A stretch of DNA of 64,000 nucleotides. Origin: Pseudonocardia hierapolitana (GTDB taxonomy: Bacteria > Actinomycetota > Actinomycetes > Mycobacteriales > Pseudonocardiaceae). Within the stretch, counting starts at the first letter, position 1. Each line of letters begins with the position of its first letter. Below are positions 63,829-64,000 of this stretch, piece after piece. The position numbers and the translations under genes are program-made. Under the pieces are notes generated by a model that ran no database searches, was not told where the DNA came from, and worked only from the letters and a program-made list of their open reading frames with translations. The DNA is taken from contig NZ_VIWU01000001.1 in the NCBI RefSeq assembly GCF_007994075.1, positions 4,712,001-4,776,000 of the forward strand, in the 5' to 3' direction.

Positions 63829-64000
63829 ATGCGAATGCGCAGCATCGCCGGGGCCGCCCTCGTGGCTGCCGCCCTCAGCGTCACCGTCACGGGGGCGGCG
63901 AGCGCCGCCACACCGGCGGCCGGAGCGCCCGGAGACGGAGATGGAGTGGTGATCACCTGCCGGGACGGCAAGCCGGTCGAGCGCAGGGTTACCGAAGCCG
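63829..64000 (+). CDS. Secreted protein, N-terminus only
   Basis: The window cuts this gene after about 57 codons. The N-terminus MRMRSIAGAALVAAALSVTV, continuing to TGAASA, is a Sec signal with cleavage after ASA, followed by a mature part starting ATPAAGAPGDGDGVVITCRDGKPVERR. The ATG is preceded by GAAGGAG. One Cys appears so far. Function cannot be judged. Confidence 0.75.
   Translation, partial: MRMRSIAGAALVAAALSVTVTGAASAATPAAGAPGDGDGVVITCRDGKPVERRVTEA

Overview
The window is a contiguous piece of a very GC-rich chromosome from an actinomycete. Its conserved backbone runs tmk, mtrA-mtrB-lpqB, a ComF-like gene, hpf, secA, an Rv3235-like gene, aroA/rsgA, an SRAP gene, sigR(sigH)-rsrA, bL37, pdtaS, whiB1 and a small membrane gene/GNAT/phosphatase trio. 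This is the gene order I recall for Mycobacterium tuberculosis Rv3247c to Rv3214, with accessory genes inserted. A mycothiol-type anti-sigma factor, F420-type luciferase-like oxidoreductases, a nickel superoxide dismutase and a WhiB protein fit this. Composition and repeat style suggest Pseudonocardiales, perhaps Pseudonocardia (inference). No rRNA, tRNA, CRISPR array, prophage or insertion sequence was found.

Region 1 (1-10.2 kb) is housekeeping: thymidylate kinase, the MtrAB-LpqB envelope/cell-cycle signalling operon, a ComF-like phosphoribosyltransferase, ribosome hibernation factor and SecA. Two unusual intergenic repeats lie here. One is about 124 bp long, wedged between mtrA and mtrB, with a second copy at 49.1 kb. 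The other is a cluster of 22-bp units in converging orientation downstream of lpqB. A PIN-domain toxin fragment survives behind tmk.

Region 2 (10.2-25.3 kb) mixes regulators and enzymes: MarR, a reduced HAD protein, an LldD-type lactate dehydrogenase, a TetR regulator with two clean 17-bp operators in front of an oxidoreductase, a SpoU methyltransferase, a WS/DGAT-like acyltransferase, a lysR-aroA-rsgA-DUF1707 operon on the minus strand, an SRAP protein and YbaK.

Region 3 (25.3-32 kb) is the stress-response core. SigR has a perfect autoregulated promoter and two plausible start codons, followed by RsrA, the 24-aa ribosomal protein bL37, PdtaS, WhiB1 with a CRP-type site, and divergent nickel SOD and its maturation protease.

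Region 4 (32-47.6 kb) holds malic enzyme, a GGDEF/EAL protein, a four-gene osmoprotectant ABC importer, a VapBC pair with an altered active site, a PadR/membrane-protein unit facing a membrane protein/multicopper-oxidase pair, and a MerR-MocR pair.

Region 5 (47.6-52.8 kb) is a minus-strand catabolic cluster: beta-ureidopropionase-like amidohydrolase, class III aminotransferase, dihydropyrimidinase/hydantoinase, LLM oxidoreductase, cupin and epimerase. It probably degrades reduced pyrimidines or hydantoins.

Region 6 (52.8-64 kb) contains the most interesting unit: a tightly coupled four-gene cassette (54.87-58.48 kb) of two small paralogous helical proteins, a 913-residue FtsK/EccC-like ATPase that appears to have three ATPase-like folds with only the middle one intact, and a 118-residue helical protein. 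I cannot assign a function to it. The rest is an AhpD-like protein, a secreted beta-helix protein, MerR with a divergent mycothiol-dependent enzyme, DoxX, an ECF sigma/zinc anti-sigma pair, and a secreted protein cut off by the window end.
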